This document shows positions 17,704-26,885 of a DNA stretch of 64,000 bases, piece by piece. The position numbers and the translations under genes were made by a program. The stretch is from assembly GCF_003992115.1 (NCBI RefSeq), contig NZ_RQUX01000005.1:1-64000 (forward strand), written 5' to 3'. How positions within the stretch are numbered: position 1 is the first letter of the stretch; each line of letters opens with the position of its first letter. Source of the stretch: Veillonella ratti (lineage in GTDB: Bacteria > Bacillota > Negativicutes > Veillonellales > Veillonellaceae). The notes beneath the pieces are model-generated. The model did no database searches. It worked only from the letters and a program-made list of their open reading frames with translations, and had not been told where the DNA came from.

Positions 17704-19185
17704 ATGCACGATCAATTCTCGATTATTCTCGCCTTTGCCATCTATCTGGGCTTGATGATGTACATTGGCATTTATTACTATCGAAAGTCACGTAATCTGA
17801 GTGATTATATTCTGGGAGGTCGTAAACTGGGACCCTGGATTACTTCCATGAGTGCCGAAGCGTCCGACATGAGCGGTTGGATGCTTATGGCCCTTCCGGG
17901 CTTTGCGTATAGCACCGGGATTTCAGCCATATGGATTGCCATCGGCCTTGCCGGCGGTACCTGGCTAAACTGGGCCTTTGTATCGAAGCGTCTGCGCAAC
18001 CATACGGAAGTAGCCAATAACAGTTTAACCATTCCGGACTATTTAAAAAACCGCTTCCGCGACACTTCACGAATCTTACCGATTGTATCCGCTATCTTTA
18101 TCATTATCTTCTTCTTGATCTACACATCATCGGGATTCGTAGCCGGCGGTAAACTGTTTACCACTATTTTCGGACTTGATTATAATATATCCCTCCTCAT
18201 TACGGCGGGTGTTGTTATTTTCTATACCTTCCTGGGCGGTTTCTTAGCCGTAAGTTGGACCGACTTTATTCAGGGTACCATGATGTTCTTTGCGATTTTA
18301 TTAATTCCTATCGCAGCAGCCTTTACTTTGAACGGTCCGATTAATACGGCTCATCTAATTGCCACGGAATTCCCGCAAGGTCTTTCCATCTGGGGGCCTG
18401 AAACGGATACTTATACCTTAGTTATCGGCATTATTTCTTCTGTTGCTTGGGGGCTTGGCTATTTTGGTCAACCGCACATCTTGGTTCGTTTCATGGCCAT
18501 CTCCGATGCGCGTGAACTCAAGAAAGCTACCAACATCGCCATGGTTTGGGTTGTTATTTCCCTTATAGCCGCCGTAATGGTTGGTCTCGTTGGTAAAGTA
18601 TTCCTCAGCACACCGCTCACCGGTGCTGATGTGGAAAAAGTATTCCTCGTTATGAACGAAGAACTCTTTCCGCCATTCGTAGCCGGTCTTATATGGTCCG
18701 CAGTACTTGCTGCCATCATGAGTACCGCTTCCGGACAGTTATTGGTAACGGCCTCTTCCGTTTCTCAGGACTTGTATAAAAACATCATCGGCCATCGCAC
18801 CAGCGATCAGGAATTAGTACTTATCAGCCGTATTACGGTACTTGTGATTTCCGCCATTGCCTTATGGCTCGCTCTCGATCCGAACAGCTACATTTTAACC
18901 ATGGTAGCCTATGCGTGGGCCGGCTTTGGTGCCGCTTTCGGTCCGGCCATTTTGCTCTCCCTCTTCTGGCGCCGCATGACCTTAAAAGGTTGCGTAGCCG
19001 GCATTGTGGTTGGTGGCTTGACTGTGCTTATTTGGAAACAGTTCGAGTGGTTCGGTATCTACGAAATCGTGCCGGGCTTCTTGTTCTCCCTCATCGCTAT
19101 TTATGTGGTAAGCCTTTTAGACAATCCACCATCTAAAGAAATTACCGATGAGTTCGATGAAGCACAGCGCATGCATATTTTATAA
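17704..19185 (+). CDS. putP: Sodium/proline symporter
   Basis: Sodium:solute symporter family protein with 12-13 hydrophobic segments, closest by motif to PutP: SDYILGGRKLGPW, SAEASDMSGWMLMALPG, GYFGQPHILVRFMAI and AAIMSTASGQLLVTASSV. It imports proline with sodium across the inner membrane. A GTG 12 nt upstream is in frame, but the AAAGGGGGG Shine-Dalgarno spaces better to the ATG at 17704, giving 493 residues. It is monocistronic, with a strong terminator after it. Confidence 0.9.
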   Translation: MHDQFSIILAFAIYLGLMMYIGIYYYRKSRNLSDYILGGRKLGPWITSMSAEASDMSGWMLMALPGFAYSTGISAIWIAIGLAGGTWLNWAFVSKRLRNHTEVANNSLTIPDYLKNRFRDTSRILPIVSAIFIIIFFLIYTSSGFVAGGKLFTTIFGLDYNISLLITAGVVIFYTFLGGFLAVSWTDFIQGTMMFFAILLIPIAAAFTLNGPINTAHLIATEFPQGLSIWGPETDTYTLVIGIISSVAWGLGYFGQPHILVRFMAISDARELKKATNIAMVWVVISLIAAVMVGLVGKVFLSTPLTGADVEKVFLVMNEELFPPFVAGLIWSAVLAAIMSTASGQLLVTASSVSQDLYKNIIGHRTSDQELVLISRITVLVISAIALWLALDPNSYILTMVAYAWAGFGAAFGPAILLSLFWRRMTLKGCVAGIVVGGLTVLIWKQFEWFGIYEIVPGFLFSLIAIYVVSLLDNPPSKEITDEFDEAQRMHIL

Positions 19186-19202
19186 CATTTTCATAAAAAC
19201 AC

Positions 19203-19239
19203 AAAAGCTGAGGCAACAAATCGTTGCCTCAGCTTTTTT
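19203..19239 (+). terminator. Intrinsic terminator of putP
   Basis: A 15-bp stem (AAAAGCTGAGGCAAC arms) with a 5-nt loop is followed by a T run. The reverse strand also carries T residues, so it may serve the converging WG-repeat gene too. Confidence 0.93.
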
Positions 19240-19293
19240 TAGTTATATGGACTATCGATTAACCGATTCAAAACTTGGGTTATAGGACAAAAC

Positions 19294-20838
19294 TTATCGG
19301 AATATCATCACAGCTTCGCCCGTAGGCACAATAAATTGAATATCTTTGTAAGTCGGTTCAACGAGCCACTGACCGTTAATCGTCATAATCCCCCATTTAC
19401 CACCTACTTTTACGGCTGTATAATCGCCGATAAAATTAGAGACTTTCTGGATTTTGATATCCTTGGCTTCATAGACTACCTGACCTGTTTTATCGATGAT
19501 TTTATACCCTGTAAAACCATCACCTAAAAGCGAATCGCCCGTAACCCAGGCATATCCTTCGGCACCGTAATAGGTATGTTTAGCCCCCTTGGATAAGCTA
19601 AACATTTCTGTACGAGCCGGCTCCATTTTATACACCCGCTTGTTATCTGCCGTCGTGGCCACGATATAGCTATCATTCATAAAATCAATGCCATCGTAAA
19701 TAAACAGCAGCACATTCTTGTTCGTTAAATAGTTTAGCACGCCTCGTTTTTCCGTATGCTTATTCTTAAGGGCAATATACGAATCGGAAAGATTAATCCC
19801 TTCAAACGTATAGTCACCGAACGGAATGAGGAAGTTACCTTTTTTATCCACAACAGCCAACTGATTGTCGTTTTCGATAATGGTCCCGAATGGCATCATC
19901 GGATATACATAGTCCAGTTTACTGTCCACTACAATGCGGCCGTCACGATCGATATAACCGCGCTTTACCTTATCGCGCGCCACTTCAACACCACCGAAGC
20001 CGAAAAAGCCGTCGTCATAATCGCCCCAGCCAAAATAACCGCCGTGACCATGACCAACGCCGATGCCGATACCAAGGCCGCTGTCACCGCCGCCGAAAAT
20101 ACCGCCAATGGCAAGGCCGCCAAAGCCTCCAAATAAATTAAAGCCGGATGCTCGCCGTTCTATTTGCGCTAATCCGTCATTATACGGCGATACATAATCG
20201 GCCGCCACCGTAAAGAGCTCACTGCCCGTACCGTCAATGCCCACAATCTGGCCTTTTTCCGTTTTTACAAAAGCTCGGTCTTCGCTGAACGAAGCCACTA
20301 CATCTTTATACTTCGGTGCGATTACGATTTGATCACTTACATTTTTAAAACCATACCGTTTAGTGCTTTCATCCTTAAACGGAAAATACAAATCGGAGGC
20401 ATAGCCTTGGCGCTTAATCATAGGTGCATCCAATTTAACCCCTACGGCTGTTTTTTCTTTCGGATTACTGAACACCAATTCATGACCGCGGTTAGCACTA
20501 TTTACCGTTTTATAGGCCGGTTGAACAACATATTCACCTTTTGAGTCCAAGAGACCATAGCCGCCCTTAGTTTGCACAATGGCAATGGCGCGATTTATCT
20601 CTTTAAGTGCATTGGCATCTTCCCCTTTTACAGCGCTATCAGCCATGGCAACGCCGTCATGCTTCAAGGTTGGCCACAACTGACCGTTACCTGCATAGGT
20701 TACTTCATCACTGAGTACTACTGTAGGTGGCAAATAATTTACCGTATCGGTTATGGTCGCCTGACTTTGACCGTAACCTAAGCAAAAAGTACATACAGCA
20801 GCTACTAACCATGTTTTTGTTCGCTTTGAAACTTTCAT
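19294..20838 (-). CDS. Secreted WG-repeat protein with glycine-rich insert
   Basis: About 514 residues. A Sec signal peptide is clear (MKVSKRTKTWLVAAVCTFCLG, cleavage probably after SQA). The mature part is built of WG-type repeats, e.g. GYGLLDSKGEYVVQPAYK, KWGIMTINGQWLVEPTYK and KRGYIDRDGRIVVDSKLDY. Between repeats lies a roughly 50-residue Gly/Phe/Asp-rich insert with GHGHGGYFGWGDYD-like sequence. WG-repeat proteins are widespread and mostly uncharacterised; a periplasmic or surface binding role is only a guess. The frame opens upstream at TTG, but GGGAGG directs the start to the ATG at 20838. Confidence 0.8.
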   Translation of the reverse strand: MKVSKRTKTWLVAAVCTFCLGYGQSQATITDTVNYLPPTVVLSDEVTYAGNGQLWPTLKHDGVAMADSAVKGEDANALKEINRAIAIVQTKGGYGLLDSKGEYVVQPAYKTVNSANRGHELVFSNPKEKTAVGVKLDAPMIKRQGYASDLYFPFKDESTKRYGFKNVSDQIVIAPKYKDVVASFSEDRAFVKTEKGQIVGIDGTGSELFTVAADYVSPYNDGLAQIERRASGFNLFGGFGGLAIGGIFGGGDSGLGIGIGVGHGHGGYFGWGDYDDGFFGFGGVEVARDKVKRGYIDRDGRIVVDSKLDYVYPMMPFGTIIENDNQLAVVDKKGNFLIPFGDYTFEGINLSDSYIALKNKHTEKRGVLNYLTNKNVLLFIYDGIDFMNDSYIVATTADNKRVYKMEPARTEMFSLSKGAKHTYYGAEGYAWVTGDSLLGDGFTGYKIIDKTGQVVYEAKDIKIQKVSNFIGDYTAVKVGGKWGIMTINGQWLVEPTYKDIQFIVPTGEAVMIFR

Positions 20839-20888
20839 ATAACTACCTCCCAACAAACGTATTACACACTCACTTGTTAGTTACTCAT

Positions 20889-20917
20889 ATTATATGACGC
20901 GCCATTCAAATTAGCAA
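20889..20917 (-). promoter_or_regulatory. Promoter of the WG-repeat gene
   Basis: Minus strand TTGCTA (20912-20917), 17-nt spacer, TATAAT (20889-20894), about 50 nt before the start codon. Confidence 0.75.
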
Positions 20918-20938
20918 TATAGACCATTCCCCTTATAA

Positions 20939-21154
20939 TACAGCCTTGCCGCATGCCCTGCTGCTGTTCTCTTTTCTGTTATCGGCACTGTTATCATCTT
21001 TAAAGTAGTCAGCCTCTTTATGGATATGCGTGTCAGCATCGGTGCTGAATCTTTAGGTGTTGATATTAGTGAACATGGTGAAGAAGCATATAATCAGTCT
21101 GAATTTAAAAGTAGCGGCCGTTTTATTACGTCCGATCACCATTCACTGGTTTAG
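20939..21154 (+). pseudogene. amt: 3' remnant of an ammonium transporter gene
   Basis: An open stretch of about 72 codons with no credible start or ribosome site translates to the C-terminus of an Amt protein. It includes the end of the last membrane helix (VIGTVIIFKVVSLF), then MRVSIGAESLGVDISEHG and EEAYNQSEF before a TAG at 21152-21154. The LDISEHGEEAY motif is diagnostic of the cytoplasmic tail of Amt. The rest of the gene (over 350 codons) is missing, and the upstream side is taken by the promoter of the opposite WG-repeat gene, so a deletion or rearrangement removed it. glnK, the usual partner, follows. Confidence 0.85.
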
Positions 21155-21224
21155 GTTGGTTTTCATAAAAAATAGTTTACCAACAATACAATACTGTTAA
21201 TTAACATACAAAGGATGTGGTAGC

Positions 21225-21587
21225 GTGAAACGGATGAAAAAAGTAGATATAATAGCCCGCGCAGAACAATTAGAAGATCTAAAAGAAGCTTTGAATCGTA
21301 TAGGCGTTCAAGGTATGACGGTGTCTCAGGTATTTGGCTGTGGTTTGCAAAAAGGACATACCGAAGTATATCGCGGGAAAGAATATACCGTAAATCTAGT
21401 GCCTATGGTAAAAGTTGAAACTGTTGTCTGTGATATACCGGTCGATCTGGTAATGGATACGGCCCGCGATACTTTGCAGACCGGCGAAGTTGGTGATGGT
21501 AAGATTTTTGTATATGACGTGGAAGATGCTATGCGGATTCGAACCGGTACGCGTGGTACTAACGCTGTGACTGATGATGAAATATAA
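21225..21587 (+). CDS. glnK: Nitrogen regulatory protein P-II
   Basis: A small trimeric signalling protein that senses 2-oxoglutarate, ATP and ADP and gates ammonium transporters and other targets. At 120 residues it has the P-II pattern: KKVDIIARAEQLEDLKEAL, GMTVSQVFGCGLQKG, the T-loop with YRGKEY (Tyr54, equal to the canonical Tyr51) and VGDGKIFVYDVEDAMRIRTG. AAAGGA is 9 nt before the GTG at 21225; ATG at 21234 is the alternative. It follows the remnant of amt, its normal gate partner, which may leave it acting on other targets or a distant Amt. Confidence 0.93.
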   Translation: MKRMKKVDIIARAEQLEDLKEALNRIGVQGMTVSQVFGCGLQKGHTEVYRGKEYTVNLVPMVKVETVVCDIPVDLVMDTARDTLQTGEVGDGKIFVYDVEDAMRIRTGTRGTNAVTDDEI

Positions 21588-21588
21588 T

Positions 21589-21631
21589 AAAAGCGGTTTG
21601 AAGCTCACTCGTAGCTTCAAACCGCTTTTTT
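21589..21631 (+). terminator. Intrinsic terminator of glnK
   Basis: A 17-bp stem (21589-21605/21613-21629) is followed by a T run, directly after the glnK stop. Confidence 0.95.
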
Positions 21632-21679
21632 GGTATGGTTGTATAAGTAAATAAGGGCTAAATCTTACAAAGTAACATA

Positions 21680-21720
21680 CAAAAACCGCAAGGGCTTCTA
21701 AGAAACCCTTGCGGTTTTGT
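21680..21720 (-). terminator. Intrinsic terminator of nifJ
   Basis: A 13-bp stem (AAAACCGCAAGGG arms, 21682-21694/21706-21718) is followed by T residues on the minus strand. Confidence 0.9.
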
Positions 21721-21795
21721 ATTACAGGTCTCACTGTTTACCGCTAGGCGGTAACCTCACAATTGCTTGGCTAACAGTCAAAACCTAAATTTTTA

Positions 21796-24700
21796 TTATT
21801 GTACTTCGTCAAAACCTTTTTGAAGGCGTACATAGCTCTTACGACGTTCAATAGCGTCACGTTCAGTTTTAGCGAACAATTCTTCAGCCATTTCAGGAGC
21901 AGCTTTCTTCAAGGATGCATAACGAACTTCGTTCATTAAGAAATCACGGAAGTTTTCAGTTGGTTCTTTGGAATCCAAGCTGAATGGGTTTTTGCCTGCT
22001 TCTTTAAGAGCTGGGTTGTAACGATAGAGATCCCAGTAACCGGCTGCAACAGCACGACGTTGTTCTTCCTGAGCGTTACCCATACCGCCTTTAATACCAT
22101 GGTTGATACATGGAGCGTAAGCGATAATCAAGGATGGACCTGGATATGCTTCAGCTTCGGTAATAGCTTTCATCAACTGGTTCTTATCAGCACCCATGGA
22201 TACTTGAGCTACATATACGTAACCGTAAGACATAGCCATCATGCCAAGGTCTTTCTTCTTAGTACGTTTACCGCTGGCAGCGAACTGAGCTACGGCAGCT
22301 GTATGAGTGGATTTAGAAGACTGACCACCGGTGTTGGAGTAAACTTCGGTATCGAATACGAATACGTTGATGTCTTCGCCGGAAGCCAATACATGGTCAA
22401 GACCACCGAAACCGATATCGTAAGCCCAACCGTCACCACCGAAGATCCACTGGGAACGTTTAACTAAGTATTGTTTCTTAGCCAACATTTCTTTAACTTC
22501 AGGAGTTTGTTCAGCTGCTTCCAATTCTTTAACTAAAGCGGCAACGCGTTCACGGGAACCTTCGCCCTGGTCTTTAGCTTCCACCCAGTTTTCAATAGCT
22601 TCTTTCAAGCTTGGAGCTGCATTTTCAGCAATTGTTTGAGCAGTTTCAGCCAACTGAGCGCGAACTTTATTAGCACCGATTAACATACCATAGCCGTATT
22701 CAGCGTTGTCTTCGAACAAGGAGTTAGCCCATGCAGGACCAAAGCCGGCTTGGTTAGTAGTGTATGGAGATGCAGGCATGGAAGCACCCCAGATGGAGGA
22801 ACAACCGGTAGCATTAGCAATAACCATACGATCACCGAACAATTGAGTAATCAAACGAGCATATGGAGTTTCACCACAACCTGCGCAAGCTCCGGAGAAC
22901 TCGAGAAGTGGAGTTTCGAACTGGCTACCTTTAACAGTTTCTTTCTTCATTGGGTTTGGTTTTACAGGTAATTTAACTGCATAATCCCAAGTTTCAGCAA
23001 ATTCCATTTCGCCGTCGATAGGACGCATTTCAATAGCTTTGCCTTTAGGGGAAGGACAGATATTTACACAGTTGGAGCAACCTAAGCAGTCAAGTGGAGA
23101 TACAGCAATACGGAATTGAAGATCTTTAGCACCTAAAGCTGGGATTGCTTCGAAGTTGTCAGGACCGGCAGCTACTTCTTCAGCTGTTGCCAATACAGGA
23201 CGGATAGTTGCGTGCGGACATACGAACGCACATTGGTTACATTGGATACAGTTTTCTTTGATCCAGTGTGGAACGAAGAGAGCAGCACCACGTTTTTCAT
23301 AAGCAGCAGTACCGGCAGGTAAAGTACCATCTTCGAAACCTGTGAAAGTACTTACAGGTAAATCATAACCTGCTTGAGCATTTACAGGTTTAGCAATGTT
23401 TTCTACATAGCTTGGGCAAGACTGGCAACCAGGTTTAACTGCTTTTTCACCGTTGTCAACTGCGTCTTTCCAAGATGCAGGAACGTCGATTTTAACAAGA
23501 GCGTCAACGCCTTTGTCGATAGCAGCGTTGTTCATGTCAACAACGTTCTGACCTTTTTTACCGTAAGTTTTTTCTACGGAATCTTTAAGGTATTCAATAG
23601 CTTTATCAACAGGGATAATGTTTGTCAATTTGAAGAATGCAGACTGACAAATCATGTTGATACGGCCGCCTAAGCCGATTTCACGAGCAATTTCAGCAGC
23701 ATTGATGATGTAGAAGTTTAATTCTTTTTCAGCAATGGTACGACGAAGTTTTGCAGGTAATTTTTCTTCTAATTCTTCAGGAGTCCAAGTACAGTTCAAG
23801 AGGAATGTACCGCCTTTTTTGATACCGCGAAGGAGGTCATATTCATGAACATAGGACTGACGATGACAAGCGATGAATTCAGGTTCGGTTACGAGGTAAG
23901 GTTTGTTGATAGGAGTCTTACCGAAACGAAGGTGAGACATCGTTACGCCACCGGATTTTTTGGAGTCATAGTCGAAGTATGCTTGAGCATACATATCAGT
24001 GTGGTCACCGATGATTTTGATAGCGGATTTGTTGGCACCTACAGTACCGTCAGAACCGAAGCCCCAGAATTTGCAGCCTGTTAAGCCTTCTGCAGTAACA
24101 GATACGCCTTCAGCACGTTTCAAGGACAAGTTGGTTACATCGTCTTCGATGCCCAAAGTGAAGAAACGTTTAGGAGCGTCAGCAAGCATGTTATCGAATA
24201 CAGACACGATGTCGGCAGGGATAACGTCTTTGGAGCTCAAACCGTAACGACCGCCATATACTTTAGCATTAATGTCGTTCTGTACTAAAGCAGCTTGTAC
24301 GTCGAGGAATAAAGGTTCAGCCAAAGCACCAGGTTCTTTAGTGCGGTCTAATACAGCAACGCGTTCTACTGTCTTAGGCAAAGCAGCTACGAAACGATCG
24401 GTAGCGAATGGACGGAACAAGTGAACTGTTACCATACCAACTTTGCGGCCTTGTTTGTTCAAGTAGTCAACTGTTTCTTCTACTACTTGGCAGCTGGAAC
24501 CCATAGCTACGATAACGTCAGTAGCATCAGGAGCACCATGGTAGTTGAACAACTGGTAGTTACGGCCGGTAATTTTGTTGATTTCAGCCATGTAGTGTTC
24601 TACTACGTTAGGAACTTCAAGATAGAATGGGTTGGAAGCTTCGCGATGCTGGAAGTAAATATCAGGGTTTTCAGCAGTACCGCGAGTTACAGGAGCATCA

Positions 24701-25326
24701 GGATTCAAAGCGCGTTTGCGGAATTCTTCAACTGCTTCCATATCTACTAATGGTTTTAATTCGTCATAGTCAAGAACTTCAATTTTCTGAATTTCATGAG
24801 AAGTACGGAAACCATCGAAGAAGTTGATGAAAGGTACGCGAGTTTTAATAGCTGTCAAGTGAGCTACAGGGGAAAGGTCCATAACTTCCTGTACGGATGC
24901 TTCGGAAAGCATTGCACAACCTGCGGCACGAGACGCCATAACGTCCTGGTGGTCACCGAAAATGGCCAATGCGTGTGCAGCAAGAGCACGAGCTGCTACA
25001 TGGAATACGCCCGGTAATAATTCACCGGCTACTTTGTACAAGTTAGGGAGCATTAACAATAAACCTTGAGAGGAAGTGAATGTAGTTGTTAAAGCACCTG
25101 CTTGTAAGGAACCGTGTACAGCAGCGGCAGCACCGGCTTCAGATTGCATTTCTACAACCTGTACTGTATGGCCGAAAATGTTTTTACGACCTGTTGCAGC
25201 CCAGTCATCAACGTGTTCCGGCATTGGAGAAGACGGAGTGATTGGGAAAATCGCTGCTACTTCAGTAAAACCGTATGCAACGTGAGCCGCAGCCTGGTTG
25301 CCGTCCATAGTTTTCATTTTACGCAT
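21796..25326 (-). CDS. nifJ: Pyruvate:ferredoxin (flavodoxin) oxidoreductase, single chain
   Basis: Oxidises pyruvate with CoA to acetyl-CoA and CO2 while reducing ferredoxin; central to anaerobic energy metabolism. The 1176-residue homodimer-type chain carries the N-terminal MDGNQAAAHVAYGFTEVAAIFPITPSSP domain, two 4Fe-4S motifs around residues 690-760 (CIQCNQCAFVCPHA and CLGCSNCVNICPSPKG), a cluster ligand segment GACAGCGETPY, and the TPP-binding GDGWAYDIGFGG with DTEVYSNTGGQ. The Shine-Dalgarno GGAGG is 12 nt before the ATG. It is monocistronic, with a long upstream region shared with a divergent LysR gene. Confidence 0.97.
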   Translation of the reverse strand: MRKMKTMDGNQAAAHVAYGFTEVAAIFPITPSSPMPEHVDDWAATGRKNIFGHTVQVVEMQSEAGAAAAVHGSLQAGALTTTFTSSQGLLLMLPNLYKVAGELLPGVFHVAARALAAHALAIFGDHQDVMASRAAGCAMLSEASVQEVMDLSPVAHLTAIKTRVPFINFFDGFRTSHEIQKIEVLDYDELKPLVDMEAVEEFRKRALNPDAPVTRGTAENPDIYFQHREASNPFYLEVPNVVEHYMAEINKITGRNYQLFNYHGAPDATDVIVAMGSSCQVVEETVDYLNKQGRKVGMVTVHLFRPFATDRFVAALPKTVERVAVLDRTKEPGALAEPLFLDVQAALVQNDINAKVYGGRYGLSSKDVIPADIVSVFDNMLADAPKRFFTLGIEDDVTNLSLKRAEGVSVTAEGLTGCKFWGFGSDGTVGANKSAIKIIGDHTDMYAQAYFDYDSKKSGGVTMSHLRFGKTPINKPYLVTEPEFIACHRQSYVHEYDLLRGIKKGGTFLLNCTWTPEELEEKLPAKLRRTIAEKELNFYIINAAEIAREIGLGGRINMICQSAFFKLTNIIPVDKAIEYLKDSVEKTYGKKGQNVVDMNNAAIDKGVDALVKIDVPASWKDAVDNGEKAVKPGCQSCPSYVENIAKPVNAQAGYDLPVSTFTGFEDGTLPAGTAAYEKRGAALFVPHWIKENCIQCNQCAFVCPHATIRPVLATAEEVAAGPDNFEAIPALGAKDLQFRIAVSPLDCLGCSNCVNICPSPKGKAIEMRPIDGEMEFAETWDYAVKLPVKPNPMKKETVKGSQFETPLLEFSGACAGCGETPYARLITQLFGDRMVIANATGCSSIWGASMPASPYTTNQAGFGPAWANSLFEDNAEYGYGMLIGANKVRAQLAETAQTIAENAAPSLKEAIENWVEAKDQGEGSRERVAALVKELEAAEQTPEVKEMLAKKQYLVKRSQWIFGGDGWAYDIGFGGLDHVLASGEDINVFVFDTEVYSNTGGQSSKSTHTAAVAQFAASGKRTKKKDLGMMAMSYGYVYVAQVSMGADKNQLMKAITEAEAYPGPSLIIAYAPCINHGIKGGMGNAQEEQRRAVAAGYWDLYRYNPALKEAGKNPFSLDSKEPTENFRDFLMNEVRYASLKKAAPEMAEELFAKTERDAIERRKSYVRLQKGFDEVQ

Positions 25327-25950
25327 GTTAAAAAAGCCTCCTTAAGCATTAAGAATGAGTTTTACACTTGCTTACCCTTATTATCTCAGGAACAAATTCC
25401 CCCGCACCTAGCGCATATCTATGTCGATTACTGCATAAACGCACGATAAGACCCTATAGTATAATGAATACACTATAGGATTTAATTTTATACCGCGTAT
25501 AAATTTTTGACATACATATTGGCAAATCGCTTCTAATTCGCATTGCTTCTACATTCTAAGCAACAAAGGACGTTAAATTTAATGCATTCTTTGTCGTATT
25601 TTTCGTAAAAGCATTGCCTATCTTGCAAAAATGTAATAATATAATAGTTATTAAAACTCTTTTGCATTTGGAGGACCTATTTCATTCCTAAAATAACAAT
25701 TCGATATAGCCTCATGCTTTAATTATACAATTATAACGTGCATATAGCAACTGAAAGAGGCGTATCGGGCTTGCTAATTATGAGATGTTGAGTTGATATT
25801 TTTTCATAGGTTCTCAATATTGCGAATGCTTTTCAATAAGATATTTTTTGCCCCCTTAACCGCTCCATTTGGTTCAAGGTATGACTATAACTCATTCTTG
25901 AAAAGCAGCTTCGAGTTTTTCATATATTATTTAACTAGTCGAGGTGTATT
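25327..25950. other. 624-bp regulatory gap between nifJ and the divergent LysR gene
   Basis: No coding frame of substance. It is AT-rich and must hold the nifJ promoter and the lysR promoter. I see the dyad described at 25453-25479, a possible weak -10 for nifJ inside it (TATACT on the minus strand) and a TTGACA at about 25507 on the plus strand without a good -10. The nifJ leader would be over 100 nt. No riboswitch fold is recognised. Confidence 0.6.
25453..25479. promoter_or_regulatory. Dyad of LysR-box form (T-N11-A) in the nifJ-lysR gap
   Basis: Arms CCTATAGT and ACTATAGG are perfect complements separated by exactly 11 nt, so the inner bases form the T-N11-A pattern typical of LysR-type regulators. 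It overlaps a possible -10 of nifJ about 125 nt upstream of its start. Binding by the adjacent regulator is inferred from position. Confidence 0.6.
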
Positions 25951-26880
25951 ATGGATTTTCATCATTTAAAGTACTTTGTAGAAGTAGCCGATCAAAAAAG
26001 CTTCAGTAAGGCAGCTCGCAATCTGCATATTTCCCAGTCCGCCATCAGCCGTACCATCAAGGCTTTGGAAGATGAATTGGGCGTCGTTTTGTTCATGCGT
26101 AATGCCAAATCTGTAGAGTTAACTGACGGCGGCACTATTTTCTTAACACATGCCAAACGGGTTGTATTTATGTTTGAGCATTTAAAAGTAGATTTTGAGA
26201 ACGAATTTCGTTTGGAACAAGGCTCTATTCTCATCGGTTTACCACCGATTACGGATGCACCGATTTTTGCGCAGCTCTTGGGCGAATTTAAACGTGCTTA
26301 TCCGCAGATTGAATTGGAATTATATGAACACGGTTCCAAGAAAATCGAACTTAGTGTCCAAGAAGGTCTTATCGACATCGGTATTATTTGTACGAAACCA
26401 AATCCTAAAGAATTTGAATCGTTCTACCTCACCAGCGATCCGTTGTGCGTAATCTTACCGCGCGATAACCCGCTCGCTAAAGAAAAAGAAATCTCCCTTG
26501 ATATGTTGTCCGAAGAATCCTTCGTACTCCACAAAGATGATTTCAATCTTCATGATGAAGTTGTTAAATCTTGTAAACATGCCGGCTTCCAACCGCACAT
26601 CGTCTTCGAAACCAGCCAGCGCGATCTCATGCTTCAGACTGTAGGGGCTCACTTGGCTATCGCTTTATTGCCTAGCCGCCTCTGCCCTACTAAAGGTGAA
26701 AACACTAAAGTTGGAACCAGCGTAGTGGTTCGTCCGTTGGTTCGCCCTGAAATTACTCATACTTTATATGTAATCTGGAAAAAAGGTCATTATTTATCTC
26801 ATGCGTCCCGCTTGTGGCTTGACTTCGTAACGGCTAAATTGCCGTTGCCAAGCGGTTCTATTGCAACTGAAGGGAAATAA
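25951..26880 (+). CDS. LysR-family transcriptional regulator, divergent from nifJ
   Basis: A 309-residue LTTR. The N-terminal HTH is typical (FHHLKYFVEVADQKSFSKAA, then SQSAISRTIKALEDELG). The C-terminal effector domain includes GSILIGLPPITDAP and LCVILPRDNPLA. The inducer is unknown. Its divergence from nifJ, with a T-N11-A dyad in between, suggests it controls nifJ, perhaps in response to an organic acid. The Shine-Dalgarno is GAGGTG. It is followed after 5 bp by a membrane coiled-coil gene, probably in one transcript. Confidence 0.9.
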   Translation: MDFHHLKYFVEVADQKSFSKAARNLHISQSAISRTIKALEDELGVVLFMRNAKSVELTDGGTIFLTHAKRVVFMFEHLKVDFENEFRLEQGSILIGLPPITDAPIFAQLLGEFKRAYPQIELELYEHGSKKIELSVQEGLIDIGIICTKPNPKEFESFYLTSDPLCVILPRDNPLAKEKEISLDMLSEESFVLHKDDFNLHDEVVKSCKHAGFQPHIVFETSQRDLMLQTVGAHLAIALLPSRLCPTKGENTKVGTSVVVRPLVRPEITHTLYVIWKKGHYLSHASRLWLDFVTAKLPLPSGSIATEGK

Positions 26881-26885
26881 GCGCT

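Noticed and set aside
22060-25449. Many plus-strand frames opposite nifJ
   Set aside because: Shadow frames of a highly expressed gene with biased codons; no start signals.
25507-25540. TTGACA on the plus strand in the nifJ-lysR gap as the lysR promoter
   Set aside because: No -10 at a normal spacing and over 400 nt from the LysR gene.
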